From positions 12,617,496 through 12,661,303 of the forward strand of contig CM012955.1 of NCBI GenBank assembly GCA_000181795.3: a DNA stretch of 43,808 bases. Direction: 5' to 3'. Source of the DNA: Trichinella spiralis. Lineage: Eukaryota; Nematoda; Enoplea; Trichinellida; Trichinellidae. Below the pieces are notes generated by a model that had not been told where the DNA came from, searched no databases, and saw only the letters and a program-made list of their open reading frames with translations. The translations under genes and the position numbers were made by a program. This document shows positions 29,358 to 41,224 of this stretch, one piece after another. Numbering within the stretch: the first letter of the stretch is position 1; each line of letters starts with the position of its first letter.

Positions 29358-29634
29358 ATGAAGAACAGCTTCTTATCAACATCTCTGAACGCTGAATCCT
29401 ACTTGGTAATTATGAATTTAAACAATAGGTGGCGCTATTAGCCAGCAATTGTTGCTTTCTGGCCGGTATGCGCAACTGGTTGGCTTTTCAACATTGTAGG
29501 CGTGTTACTATCATACAGGTAATATAACTCTGGAGGGCAACTTGGACAAGTGCAAGGAAATTTTTAAGAAAGCGGTAGAAGCAAGCTGTGCTGACAGTGA
29601 TGCGCTGTCGCGAGTTTTCTGCTTTTATCGTTGA
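29358..29634 (+). CDS. Possible small gene or fragment with a HAT-repeat-like exon
   Basis: Exon 29358-29405 (ATG, MKNSFLSTSLNAESYL) ends at a GTAATT donor. Exon 29500-29634 follows a pyrimidine-rich acceptor ending TAG and joins in phase, giving 60 aa. The second exon reads LEGNLDKCKEIFKKAV followed by EASCADSDALSRVFCFYR and TGA. The spacing Gly-x3-Cys-Lys-x4-Lys-Ala-Val resembles a HAT (half-a-TPR) helix pair of the SART3 type. The GC content is higher than in the flanks. It could be a small gene, a duplicated exon of a larger HAT protein, or a 5' exon structure of the downstream transporter gene. Low certainty. Confidence 0.25.
29427..29437 (+). promoter_or_regulatory. CTCF-like core motif AGGTGGCGCTA
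   Basis: AGGTGGCGCTA matches the core recognised by CTCF in flies and vertebrates. The surrounding DNA is AT-rich, which makes a GC-rich 11-mer stand out. Early-branching nematodes are reported to keep CTCF, whereas C. elegans lacks it. The motif lies about 450 bases upstream of the FLVCR-like start codon. Confidence 0.35.
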
Positions 29635-29881
29635 TCGATATTCTTCGCCTAGCACAAATAAGCTTGCTTCTTTTCGTAAAGAATTGCAAAATATATATAG
29701 CTAGCAAGTTAGTTAACCGACTAAGCTAGTTGTTGCCAGCAACAGCTGGCGCGCGTGTTGTTCCAGCCCCTGGTTCTACAGCAAACAACTGAAGCGTTCA
29801 TTTTTATTGTTTTTTATTGTTTGTTTTTTATATGAAACTTTTTACAGCGGTTCAAACGATCAGTTAACTAGCAGTGGGCAG

Positions 29882-32800
29882 ATGAGTGAAGCCAAACTGC
29901 ATGCACCCTGGGAAGAGCAGTGCGAAACATCTTTGCAAGATTCTGATGAAAAATTGCAAGGCGATACAGAATTGCAAAAGCAAACATCAACAATGAAAGA
30001 ACAATCCACTCCTGTACAACCATGCTTGTATAAGCGCAGATGGATTGTGTTGACAATTTTTTGCATGCTGTCTATGTCCAATTCGTTCCAATGGATCCAA
30101 TATGCCACAGTTGGAAATGTGATCGTCGATTATTATGATGTCTCTTACACTGCCGTCGACTGGACTTCACTTATTTACATGATAGCTTATATTCCTCTCA
30201 TTCTACCGGCTACTTGGGTGATGGATCGCTACGGCTTACGTTTGGTGCTTATTTTAGGCTCCTTTGGAAATTGTCTAGGCTCTTGGATTAAGTGCACATC
30301 AGCTGCTCCGACGCGTTTCGCTATTGCATTTCTTGGTCAGACAATTGTTGGATCATCTCAGATATTTATACTTTGCGTTCCGCCGAAATTAGCTGCCGTC
30401 TGGTTCGGCCGTAACGAAGTCTCCACAGCTACCGCGATAGGAGTGTTCGGCAATCAGGTATGATAATATATTACTAATTATTCTGCTCAAATAATTTTTA
30501 CCCTTATAAAATCATAAGAAAAATTTTTGATAAAAATATTCAAACTATATGCTTATTTTTATGCTTATCTTTTGATAGTATTTTACGGTTTATCTAATTT
30601 TAAAATCACTCATCAAAACCATCCATCAATCAAAAATTCATTCATCAAAAAAAAATCATCATTCAAAACAACATCCCAACAATGCATTACTTTATACATT
30701 TAGCTGTCAAGATGGACAGAAAATTGTTATACATGAGCAAATTGCTAATTAATAATAAGGAATGTCAATTCACATTTAAGTAATTAATCACAATTTTGTT
30801 TCCGGCGTTTATTGATGTAGAAGTTTATGAAATTTCATTGCTGAAATGCATTTTCACTTCTTTATGATGAATTCGCGACTAATAAAATCGCTTATACACT
30901 TTCAGGAATTAGAGGAAGGCTTTTTTACTTGCTTTATTTACAATATGGTTTTCCTAGATCTGAGCTATGCTGTAAACTTGCGTAAAAAATGTTTTGCTTT
31001 TAGGTATGCTTAAATGTCAAACAAAGAATTTTTATAAATCAATTTCATTAATACAACATTTCATTAGATAATAATAGTCATAATAAAAGTACAAATGTCG
31101 TTCTTGTGATAAGCATTAAATCTGAATATGTTAAAAAGTTATTGTGGTTTTTGTTGTATTTCTTTTACAAATATCTTACTGGATGATTTGCATCGAATGT
31201 CATCTAATACTAACCAAAAGTAGATTTTCTGTAAAAATATTTTCTGATATTGTTTTATGAATGCATCTGAGCTATCCCATCTTTAATTATAAATATTACA
31301 ATGTAGTGTATTATTTTTAGAAAGTAAATATATTGCACGGATAATGTTACTGAGACTGATGGAGAATTTCAAACTGTGTTATTCGTACAAAATTAAACAT
31401 AAGCAGTAAAAGGAAAAACTATTGTTGTTAGATGGCAAATTAATAGCGTCATGATAATAATAAAAATAGCATAGCATAATGTAATAGTTATGTAATAACT
31501 ACTGCTATACTCTATGCTTGGCATTTGCCTTTGACATTTCATTTGGTTAATATGATCGAGGGAATACAATTAAAATGTTGAAAGACATGGTATTGTAATT
31601 TTTTGAATACTTTATTAGTTGAAAGTTCACTGCTTTACTGAAAACATGCGAAGGGGGTGTATTTTCTTACCTGGCATTTTATTTGATCGAATCGTTTTGC
31701 AAACATTTTTTTGAACAGAAAAGATGTTGATAAATGTAATTAATTTTGGTAGCATACTTGTTTGCGGCTTATATTTAAAAATTGGAAACAGAAACGACCA
31801 TCTTTGTGTTTCAGCAAGCTGATAAACATGTAAAACGAGCTGTGCACTTTAAAATGATTAGCAAGACAAGTGAATCAATTAATTCTACACTTTTAGAGTT
31901 AATTACTTGTTGTTGCTTCCGTTAGAATTGATAAACAACGATTATGTTTCACAAAACATTTGCTCGTTATTTTCAAACTGTTCTGGGGGAAAATAAATTT
32001 TGAAGGAAAAATTACACGCTGCTGTCAATCAGACACACAAGACAACTATGAAAAGTTGACCAGCATCTAAAGCTTTGCTTCAAATGTGTTCAGGTAAAAC
32101 TGACGTCACCCATTGTCCCACACGGTCTCCAAAACAGGCGTGACATGGAATAAATGCTTTATTAAAATTTCAAGTTGTTTTTCTCAATATAAATATAAAA
32201 ACTGCAGCTTACTCACATAGTTGCTGACTAGCGATTCAGGGGATTTTGCATGCAGATTCAAATTATACGCATAAGAAATTTTTGTCAGTAATCGATCATG
32301 CTTGAAGCAGCTAACGAGCTCGCATATAATAAATGAAACTTACACCAATCGTCAATGGAATTTTCTTCATCAACTTTTAGTTTTGCTTTCAGTTGCGTAG
32401 CTTTCAGCAGTTGCATTTCAAAAAATTGGTTTCCTTCCTTATTAGAGCGTCAACACGATTGAAACAGTATGTTATTAATCACTTTTAGTTTGCATATCAT
32501 TTTTGTGAATGTTTGCATTTGTTTTGAAATACAATTTTACATAGTAATCTATATTTCTATCAAAAATAGATATTGTTAAAAGAAAAGCATTTTTTTATCA
32601 CTGAATGGCTGTTAGTTAAACAGGTAAATAATGTGTGCTGCAATAAATAATTGTTGTTGCAATGTGTTTCCGTTGCAACAGATGAACCGATGAGGTGCTT
32701 TATTGCAGTGCAAATCATTTTGAAAGCGGTTTTAAATATTCTATTCAATATGCTTTTTCAAACTGACAATACACAACGACTTCATTTAAGCTGAAATAGT

Positions 32801-35800
32801 TACTCGTTTCTAATCCGGATGTTGAGTAATTGATGATGATGATGAAAAAGCGTTTTCAAAATTTACTACATCTACCTAGAAACAGCAATTCATTTCTGTT
32901 TATTAAAATTCTCGTTAATTAATAATTGTAATAAATTATAACACAATTTCAACTGCTCTCTAATTGTTCGTTTCAGCAAATACATTTAAGAAACATCTAC
33001 TATCAAACTGTTTGTCGTCTGCTATTTACATTTTTACATTGAAAGTAAGACTTGAAGCAGCTTTATTTTAAACTAGTAGCATGGGAAAAGTTATTTCATA
33101 TTTTATTTGATCAAAAATCAAATAAATTGTACTGAAAATTATGCACAGATAAAATTGAATAAACACCGCTTTGAACAAACGTTCTCTTGCTCATATTTCA
33201 CCAGTCGTGCATGTTTTGCAAATGTATTTTACATCTGACATATAAAATAGATTTGGATGATGCAGAAAAGGAAAGCATTATTATTGACAAAGATTAACGT
33301 TACTTCATTGTGTAACCTTTCATCGATTAAAGCATAAAACGCGTAATTATTTTTGCAAATTGAGATAAGATGCAATCTTGGCTGTCGTTTCGGTGAAGAA
33401 AACCGAAATCGGCGACAATGGTGAAAAGCATCTGAACTGATCGATCAAGCAAAACATATTGCTGTTGAATAAGTTTTTATTTTACTTGGTAGTCGTGGGA
33501 TTTTTCATGATATTTAATTTTTGTTTTTTATTTTTTAAAAACAGCGATGAATTTTGTTGAACTCTCTCCCCTGAAGCGTCTTTGCAAAGTTTTCCCTTCT
33601 TAATCTCGAAAGTGTAATTTAATGTGAGCTTTACTGTTTCGTCTGTTTTACTTTTGTACGTTTATTTTTCCTTTCTTACGTTTGACAGTTACTTTCGTTA
33701 AAAAGTTAAATTCAATGTAATTTAATTCACAGATTTTGTTTTGCAGAAATGCGTTCTAATTTGAAATTTAAGTTTAAACTGGAAATTTAGTTGCTAAATC
33801 ATAATCAAACTGAATGTTTACAACGGAAAATGAAAATACCACTTGTCATTCCAATAAGCGTCCATAAATAAAGTGCCTAAATAATTAATACGAAATGTTT
33901 TTTAATTTCGATAAGCTCTTCATGAGGTAATAATATCAATGGATGCATTCATGATTTATGATTGAATTTAATTATTTAATTTGATTTTCAAAATAGCATT
34001 GTTCTATTATCGAGTATGTTCTATTTATAAATGGCTTGTTTTTTTTCAGTTTACTTTTGGTTGTTTCTATTTTGGTAATATCTAAAAAAATTAAACTTGT
34101 TTTCAGTTTGCTTGTCATTAAAAAAATAGTTTGTTGAACATACAAGTTATAAATAACTGCTCGTATGATACATTGCTTGTTGGCGTTGAAATAATTAAAC
34201 TATTGAAAGAATTTTCATGCTTAATCAGTGTTTTGATTAATTGTTGTCGAATTCATACTTCTGTAAAAAGCGGCATGTGGCGCTTGGAGCAGAGTACTAG
34301 CATGCATTCAGTATATTGATCAAAGCAATTTTTCGCCCATTTAATTTCGATGATCCATTATAGGCAAAGTAGAAGAAGAGTTATAGTTGTTTGAAAATCG
34401 ATTGCTAAATTTATACGGGCAGACATTGTGCATTAGGCTCGCTTAGAAACTATGATTTGCATTTGTCTTTCAAATTCAGGTATTTCAAAGTAAAATGCGA
34501 AAACCGCGACAACAAAAATTGATCCAACTTTGTAAATTTAATGTCTGAAAATAATCCTCTGAACGTTGGTAATCCTATTTTCAGTTTACTGCAAATGTTG
34601 CTCAGCAACAAAATCCCACAATATCTCACAAAACCATTTAATATAATAATAACTTGTCTGCAGAAAATAAAAAAGTTATATTTGTAATTAATTTTTTTGA
34701 ACTTGCGGTTGTTGGGAATTTTAATAGCATGAACGTAAATATCATAAGGGAACGGTGGAAAACAGTGCACATTTATAGCTTTTTCTAATTTCATTTTATA
34801 TTCAGCTAATGAAATTTACAATTGTGGATGTTTTGCAATATTTTTACATTTAATGCATGAATATTCTTTTGTGATTTCTTGTCCTTTAATGTGTGATAAT
34901 AAAGTTACCTTTTATTGAAAGTGCAATGAATAATGTTAATTTTTTGCATTTAAGTGCATATATTGCCATACTGGACGTATGTTATGTACCTTTTGCGGTG
35001 ATCAAAATTATTTTTGCATATATAGTTTGAAAATCAAGAGTAAATTTATTTTAAAATTCAAAATATTCACATCATTGAGATGTTAAAACAGTTTTGGAAC
35101 GTTTATTTTACTTCATTAATATATTATTTTAAAAGTGATTTGTTTGTCAAAACATTAAAAGATGCTTCTCTCAGTACAATTTGCTGATTGATTTTTCATT
35201 ACTTAACAATTCATTGAGTTCATTTCAGTAATGAATTTCAAGGTAAAAAGCAATAATTTATTACCAATGCAAGTGCATGTTTAACTGCGTTTTAGAAAAG
35301 ATTTATTTCTTATATTTAATAAGTGAAAATTATTTTTTATGAGAAATTTTTTTAGGTTGGAATAGCTTTAGGGTTTTTGATTCCCACATTGTTTGTGCAC
35401 AGCTCAACAGTTCAACAAGACATTACTTATGGCTTGCGTAATCTTTATTTTTTGACAGCCACTCTTACTTCTACTGTATTTTTAGCTGTCCTGTTAGGTA
35501 ATAATTATTTATATTTTATTCGTATGCTTTTAATTACATATAAATATGCTCTGAATTTTACTGGATTTGATATTAACATTAACTGTTGCATTTATTATTA
35601 GGTGTATCAGAACGTCCTCCACTTCCTCCCAGTATTGCGCAGTCACTCATCGATAACTCGACATATACAAAAGGACAATTCAAACAGTCTGTATACTCTT
35701 TGGCAAAGCAAGCATCATTTGTACAGCTAGCCTTCACATATGGTATTAACGTTTTGCTTTAGCAAAGTTTAATGATTTTATCAAGTTATAAATATATTTC

Positions 35801-36950
35801 ATATCTTTTAAAATGCATCTTAAATTTACTTTTTCTGAATTTTGAATGAATCCTGCAATTTAAATTTAAAATGCTGTTTGTTGAAAATTTTGTGCAATAA
35901 TTATAGCCCAAGAGAAGTTTAATTCCATTTACATTGAAATTTTTACATTTTGTTAAGCAATTAATTTATTATTGCTATCTTTTATTCGATAACCAGATGT
36001 TTTGATCTTAGGGCTCAACGTTGGTGCCTTTTATGCAGTATCAACTTTGCTCAATCAGACGCTGTTGCCTTATTTTCCTGTATGCGTAAACGAACGTTAT
36101 TTTTTCTATCAAATTTGCATTTTTAACACCATAGACAGAATGAAGAAAAAAATATCGGAATTGTCGGTTTACTTATCATTTTGACCGGTTTACTGGGATC
36201 TGTGCTTTGCGGCTGGTGGCTTGATAAGACTAAAATGTTCAAGTAATACAGCGCACATATTTATTTCATTGCATATATTCGATTTGCATTATTAATATTT
36301 CTTTAGATTTATTGTAACAATTACCTATGCAGCATCTTTACTTGGTATGATCATTTATACGGTATGCATTGAAAAAGGTTCCATCAAAATTGTATTTTTA
36401 GCCGCTTCAATATTAGGGTAATAAAAGTATTACAACGCAAAGTCAATATTTAAAACATTTTTTGGTTATTTTAAAGATTTTCCATGACGGGTTATTTGCC
36501 ACTTGGCTTGGAATACGCCGCTGAAATAACTTATCCCATATCAGAAGGTATTACCTCCGGAATAATGAATGGATCAGCTCAAGTACAAAATTGCGCTTAC
36601 AAAATTAAATAATGAACATATTAAAATAATACTATTAAAGGTTTTTGGTGTCATTTTAACAATGTCTGTTGGTCAAATACTGCAACGATTTTCAGTTCTA
36701 GCTGGTAACATCAGCATGATCGTGACATTAACCGTTGGTTTAATACTGACAGGTAAAAGCAGTTCAGTGTTTAAAAACAGAAGATATATCATGATGTTGT
36801 GTAATTATGATGCATATGTTATGTAATATAATTCACGTGTTTGCAATGCTTTTAGCTTTCATAAATGCTGAAAATAAACGCCAAACTGCTGGAAATACAT
36901 TTGAAAGTTCATGTTCAGCTGGAAATCTCCCAAAAAATGACTGTGGATGA
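29882..36950 (+). CDS. FLVCR-type major facilitator transporter
   Basis: A 12-span MFS transporter of the feline leukaemia virus subgroup C receptor family, whose members move heme, choline or ethanolamine across plasma or mitochondrial membranes. Nine exons: 29882-30457, 35356-35497, 35602-35742, 36012-36079, 36139-36242, 36307-36417, 36477-36582, 36641-36752, 36856-36950. They total 1455 nt, or 484 aa; human FLVCR1 is 555. A cytosolic N-terminus precedes [18 protein letters not shown], then [28 protein letters not shown], and the MFS motif [10 protein letters not shown]. The C-half has [27 protein letters not shown] and [16 protein letters not shown], all typical of the family. No in-frame ATG precedes 29882. 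A TTTTTACAG acceptor-like site at 29847 suggests a 5' UTR intron or trans-splicing. The first intron is 4898 bp; all others are under 270 bp. A likely ATTAAA signal is at 36975-36980. Confidence 0.95.
30458..35355 (+). other. Giant first intron of the FLVCR-like gene
   Basis: A 4.9 kb AT-rich intron with good donor (CAG-GTATGA) and acceptor (TTTTTTTAG). I find no convincing nested gene, RNA or repeat family. It holds a second TGACGTCA (32101-32108) and a 7-bp perfect stem TTTCGGT/ACCGAAA near 33389-33411 beside a short coding-like frame. Its size relative to the other introns suggests regulatory content. Confidence 0.6.
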
Positions 36951-39900
36951 AGTGCTTTTAACATGTTTTATTGAATTAAACATTTTTTAATATTGTGGTT
37001 GCATATTAATGTATGTCAAGCCAAAATTATTGTAAAGGTAGATGAAATTGGTAATGATTTACTAATATTGTAAGTAAAGATTTACATTAAATGTAAAATA
37101 ATTAAAGTAAAATTATGAAGTTGCTGGAACATGATCTATTTGAAAATGCAACATGATTAAGCGCTAAAATAGTGTACTGAATTTTGCATAGCTAACCTTT
37201 TCGAAAATTTCACGGGGTGGTATATATTTATTTGAGGTTTTGTCAAGCCATTTTAATCTTCGTTAACTATTTATTCTTCGTTATTTGTCACAATTTCATA
37301 CATTCTGATGAGACAACGTCCATTTTTAATTTGCATTTTAACTGCACAATTAGATCAAACTGAATGAAGAAGAATTTATATAAAATATGCAAGTCATGAA
37401 ATTAAGGAATGCCCAACGCTACGTATAATATTAATTTATAGCAATTATTTTTCATTTAACTGGTCTCATTAATTAAAATATATTAAGTTATATTTTAAGT
37501 CAATAAATGCAATGATAACAGTGATAACGATAATAATAACAAATTGCTTTAAAGAAAAAAATTATGAAATGGGTAGAAATTAATTGTACGACACTACTGT
37601 TAGCCACATTAATCAAATAAGAAAGCACTAATTTGCTTAATTTGCATAATAGATAAATGAGGCGCATATAACGTGTTGTTTGACCTAATTTATGAGTAAA
37701 CGCTTAATGTAAACGCTGAATTATCAATATTTGAGAAAATGAATAGCAACGCCATGTTGGCAATGTAACATTAAAAAATCAAATTATCATGGCCGCTGAT
37801 TTCAAACATTAAAACATTGCACTGCATAGTATATGATCTACAATTGGCCACTACAATTACTGCACACTATAACAAATTGGCAACACGTGAAATTTGAAAA
37901 AATTTCAGATCCTGTATCCGTTCGCCATTATATGTTATTTAGTTATATCATTAATTTTCAAAGTGGACATCTATTGAGAACTATATTTTTCAGGAATTAT
38001 GATCAAAATAAAAAAAATGCAACTTACAGAAACAGGTGCCTTCACATCGTTGGAAGTCCATCTTCTGTTTGTGATACGTTGAAAAATGATGAGTAATTGT
38101 TGAGAAATAACAATAAAACGAAGAAAAGAAAAACTGATTTTGATGGTTTTCCGGTTTAGCAGTGAAAACGCCAATCCGCAGTCATCACACGCCATCACTC
38201 TGCAGTTATTCCAAATGAAGCTCATAAAGCAAATAAATTTGAACTCACATGCAAATTTCCATCGCCTTCATTTCTACTGATAATTAAAGATACCAGTAGT
38301 CGTACATTCATATAGCTGGCTCAAATTAAGTGAGAGTAAATATAAGTAAAACTTGCAAATCAAGAAATACTGTATTATTATTAGTAGTAGCACTTGATTT
38401 TTTAAAATTCTGAAAAAGTAAATATATACAGAAAATAGTTTTACAGTGTTGATTTGAAAACAAAAAAAGGACAGTGGAAACTGACAGAAAAATCGAACCA
38501 ACGTTAAATAATTACAAATTCATGGAAAAGTTGGCGCAAAAACAGATTCAGTCGGACAGTGGGCATCAAAGAAAAATATGACCCAGCCGGAAATTTGAAA
38601 TTTGTTCTGAAAATATTTTAATCAAATGCGAAAGTGTGATTATAAGCAACTTTCTAGTTGAAACCTTCAGCGGTTAGCAATTAAAAGCTATTTCGGTCAA
38701 TTAAATAAACTGACATGGTGATTTGGAGGCGACTTGAATTTCCGCAACAGACAGGCAGTATACGCTAAGCGTGTAGTAGATCTCAATTCTAAATGAGCAA
38801 GAATAATGCTAAAATTAAATTATAATGAATAATCAAACGCAGGATGTACAATTGAATGATGGGGTGTCAGTTACGGATGAGTTGATTTGCAGAGATAGTG
38901 TTGCGATATTTTTGAAACAGACAATATGTGTTAGAGCAGTTAATGTCATTTGTTTGATTTAATCTAACTGCGCTCCACGACATCGCATAATATTAATTTT
39001 CCTTTCATATTCTTGAATTACATTTTTAACGTAAACGTTGAAGAAAAATACAAGTCAAAAATGTGAAACTTGTTTAATGCAAAAGCACATTAAATTAGTA
39101 ATAATAAAAATTGTTTTAGCAATAAAACATCAATTACTTTGTTCTGATTTGTTTACCTGTTGCTTGTGCGTTATACAAATTGACGACGTTAAAATCAAAA
39201 TGTTTGTGTTTATATATGTTCAGTAAATGACTAAAATTTAAATATATTTTTCAAAAGTTACACCTGCTTCAATTCGTTACAGTATTGAATGAAGTTTTGC
39301 CTATGTACACAACTTTTCTACTTTTTTTGATTGATTCATTATAATTCACCCAGTGATTAAGTAATGTTGATTATCATAATTGTATTACAAGGTTTAATTA
39401 TGCTACAAATCCATTGCCGTCTCAATTTTTTGAAACAGAACACAGCCCTCTCTCTGTTCAGCAAAAATTATGCTTTATCGCACATTCATTATTAACATTA
39501 ACTTACAGCTGCTTATAAACTAACTTTTAAATTTAATAACTGCTTCATCAAAAATTGTAGTAAAAATGAAAAAATTTTTTTTTTAATTAAAAAAGTTTAT
39601 GGCTATGTGGTCTTCAGATAATTAATGATAACTGTGTACTTATTTGAAAATTATTGCAAAGCTTTATAGATATTGCAGCATATGTTATTATATGTATCGT
39701 CTCAACATACTGCACGCATAATTGCACTTAAAGATCAATAACGGATATGTACAGTTAGTTATGACATGGGTTAGTTTTTATCATTTATATATGGTTAGCT
39801 TTCTTGCTCAGGCAACCTCTTTGGTTAAGTGTAGTGTTGTTTCGTTAAGTTTTAGTGAAGCAGAAATCACCAAGCACCAGTCAACACAAGCAAACACGAG

Positions 39901-40132
39901 CGTTACAATAATTATTCAGAGTTCACTGAGTATATAAAAAATACATTCTTTGTTTTAATTATTGATAAATTTTTAAGTTCTGTTGCTGAAAATTACTGAG
40001 ATGAAATTAGTGTTATTTTCTTACTGACTATCATTAAAAATAAGCAAAACAATTAGCCATACTGTAGAAAAACAATCACCAAACTTCATTTTACTTAATT
40101 CAAGTTTTCACATATAAATGCCATAAATCCTT
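36951..40132. other. Intergenic region between convergent transporter and E2 genes
   Basis: About 3.2 kb, AT-rich. Short open frames (for example 37833-38096, 39038-39226 and 39722-39937) are low complexity and have no domain or splice support. A slightly GC-richer patch around 38500-38800 holds several very short frames (MEKLAQKQIQSDSG near 38521), but nothing recognisable. Confidence 0.5.
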
Positions 40133-41224
40133 CTAATTATCAGGATTCTCTGAATCATCGGCATTATCTGATTCCATGTTTTCGTGGGTATTCTCTGCAT
40201 TCTGGTCAGCACCGGCATTATCTGATTCCATGTTTTCGTGGGTATTCTCTTCATTCTGGTCAGCACCGGCATTAACATTCCCTTCCGCATTACCATCACC
40301 ACTTTCCGTTTGTGAAGTTTCCTGACTCGTTTCCGAACTTTCCAGCAATCCTATTTCTAATGAAAAAAACAGCTTTCATTTAACTTTTATTTATTCACCT
40401 TCATTACCCTTCAATTTTTCAACATCGCTTGAATGCAGCCACAAATTCTCCACTTCAGTGCGAACCCGATTCGCGTATTCTGTAAAATTGTTCTGGAATA
40501 AAGAAGCTGCAGTAGGGTTCGCCGGTGAATGCGGATTCGGTTCATTCAACAGCGACTAATGAAAACAAAATATTCATAAATTAAGAACATCAATGCATTT
40601 GCTTTATCACTTTCTCAGGCAGAAGTAAGAAAATGAAATTCAACATAAAACCTGGAAATTTTACTTGAATGCATGTCAATATAGCCAACACATCATAAGT
40701 TGGCGACCAACGACTCTGCAAAATGTCCATGCAGACGGACCCATCAACGTACACTACAGCACAGTCTGTTATCATTGCATGAAAAATTCTTTTAAAATCA
40801 CTTTCACCATTTGGATGAAATATCGGGCTCAGAAATTTCACTTGGGGCGGTCGATTGGGGTAATCTTCAGTGAACTTCAACTGCAACTTGAATGTGCCAT
40901 CTTCATAAGGTGTACCTGGTGGACTAAATTTAAGTTGAAATATACTGTTAAAGTAACGCATATTTCATTACATACCCAAATACAATTGCTTCCCATACAA
41001 AAATGCTACCCAAGGAGGGTGCTGCGCTTACACCATAAACAGACTGAGTTGACAGTCTAAACAAAAAGAAATAAATTTAATTTATGCTGAAAATTACATC
41101 AACGCTTCTTATCTTTAAATATTTACAGTATAAGCTATGGAAAAAAAACTAATGCAAATATAAAATTTAAAAATAAAACTCACCTTTTGAAATCTCTCAA
41201 CAGCCTACGCTGAGCTTGACTCAT
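40133..41224 (-). CDS. ube2a: RAD6/UBE2A-type ubiquitin-conjugating enzyme with acidic repeat tail
   Basis: An E2 enzyme of the RAD6 group, which acts with RAD18 or BRE1-type E3 ligases on PCNA and histone H2B (family knowledge). Six exons on minus: 41224-41184, 41056-40976, 40923-40808, 40753-40665, 40555-40399, 40356-40133. They total 708 nt, or 235 aa; human UBE2A is 152. The UBC fold is complete: [32 protein letters not shown], the HPN triad at 77-79, catalytic Cys87 in [18 protein letters not shown], and [16 protein letters not shown]. After residue ~150 comes an extension of about 80 residues rich in Asp, Glu, Asn and Ser. It contains two near-identical 18-residue repeats. Metazoan RAD6 normally lacks a tail; yeast Rad6 has an acidic one of 23 residues. 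Confidence 0.95.
40161..40268 (-). repeat. Two tandem 54-bp coding repeats in the RAD6 tail
   Basis: Two adjacent 54-base units (40161-40214 and 40215-40268) differ at a single visible position, which changes Glu to Ala. Each encodes [18 protein letters not shown]. The partial unit beyond 40269 keeps only the first residues. Near identity means a recent duplication or homogenisation, and the unit length (18 codons) keeps the frame. Confidence 0.93.

Noticed and set aside
29846-29860. GGTTCAAAC resembling a tRNA B box
   Set aside because: No A box at the right distance and no cloverleaf can be drawn. It sits in the FLVCR-like 5' leader.
31579-31590. TGAAAGACATGG matches the first 12 bases of nematode miR-71
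   Set aside because: The following bases diverge (TATTGTAAT instead of GTAGTGAGA), and no complementary arm that could form a precursor hairpin is seen within about 80 bases on either side.
33361-33445. Hairpin TTTCGGT/ACCGAAA with a 23-codon frame ([15 protein letters not shown]) in the large intron
   Set aside because: The stem is only 7 bp and the frame has neither an ATG nor a clear acceptor. It was judged insufficient.
34450-34794. A 114-codon minus-strand frame within the FLVCR-like intron
   Set aside because: Composition is dominated by Lys, Asn, Ile and Phe as expected from AT-rich DNA. There are no domains and no splice sites.
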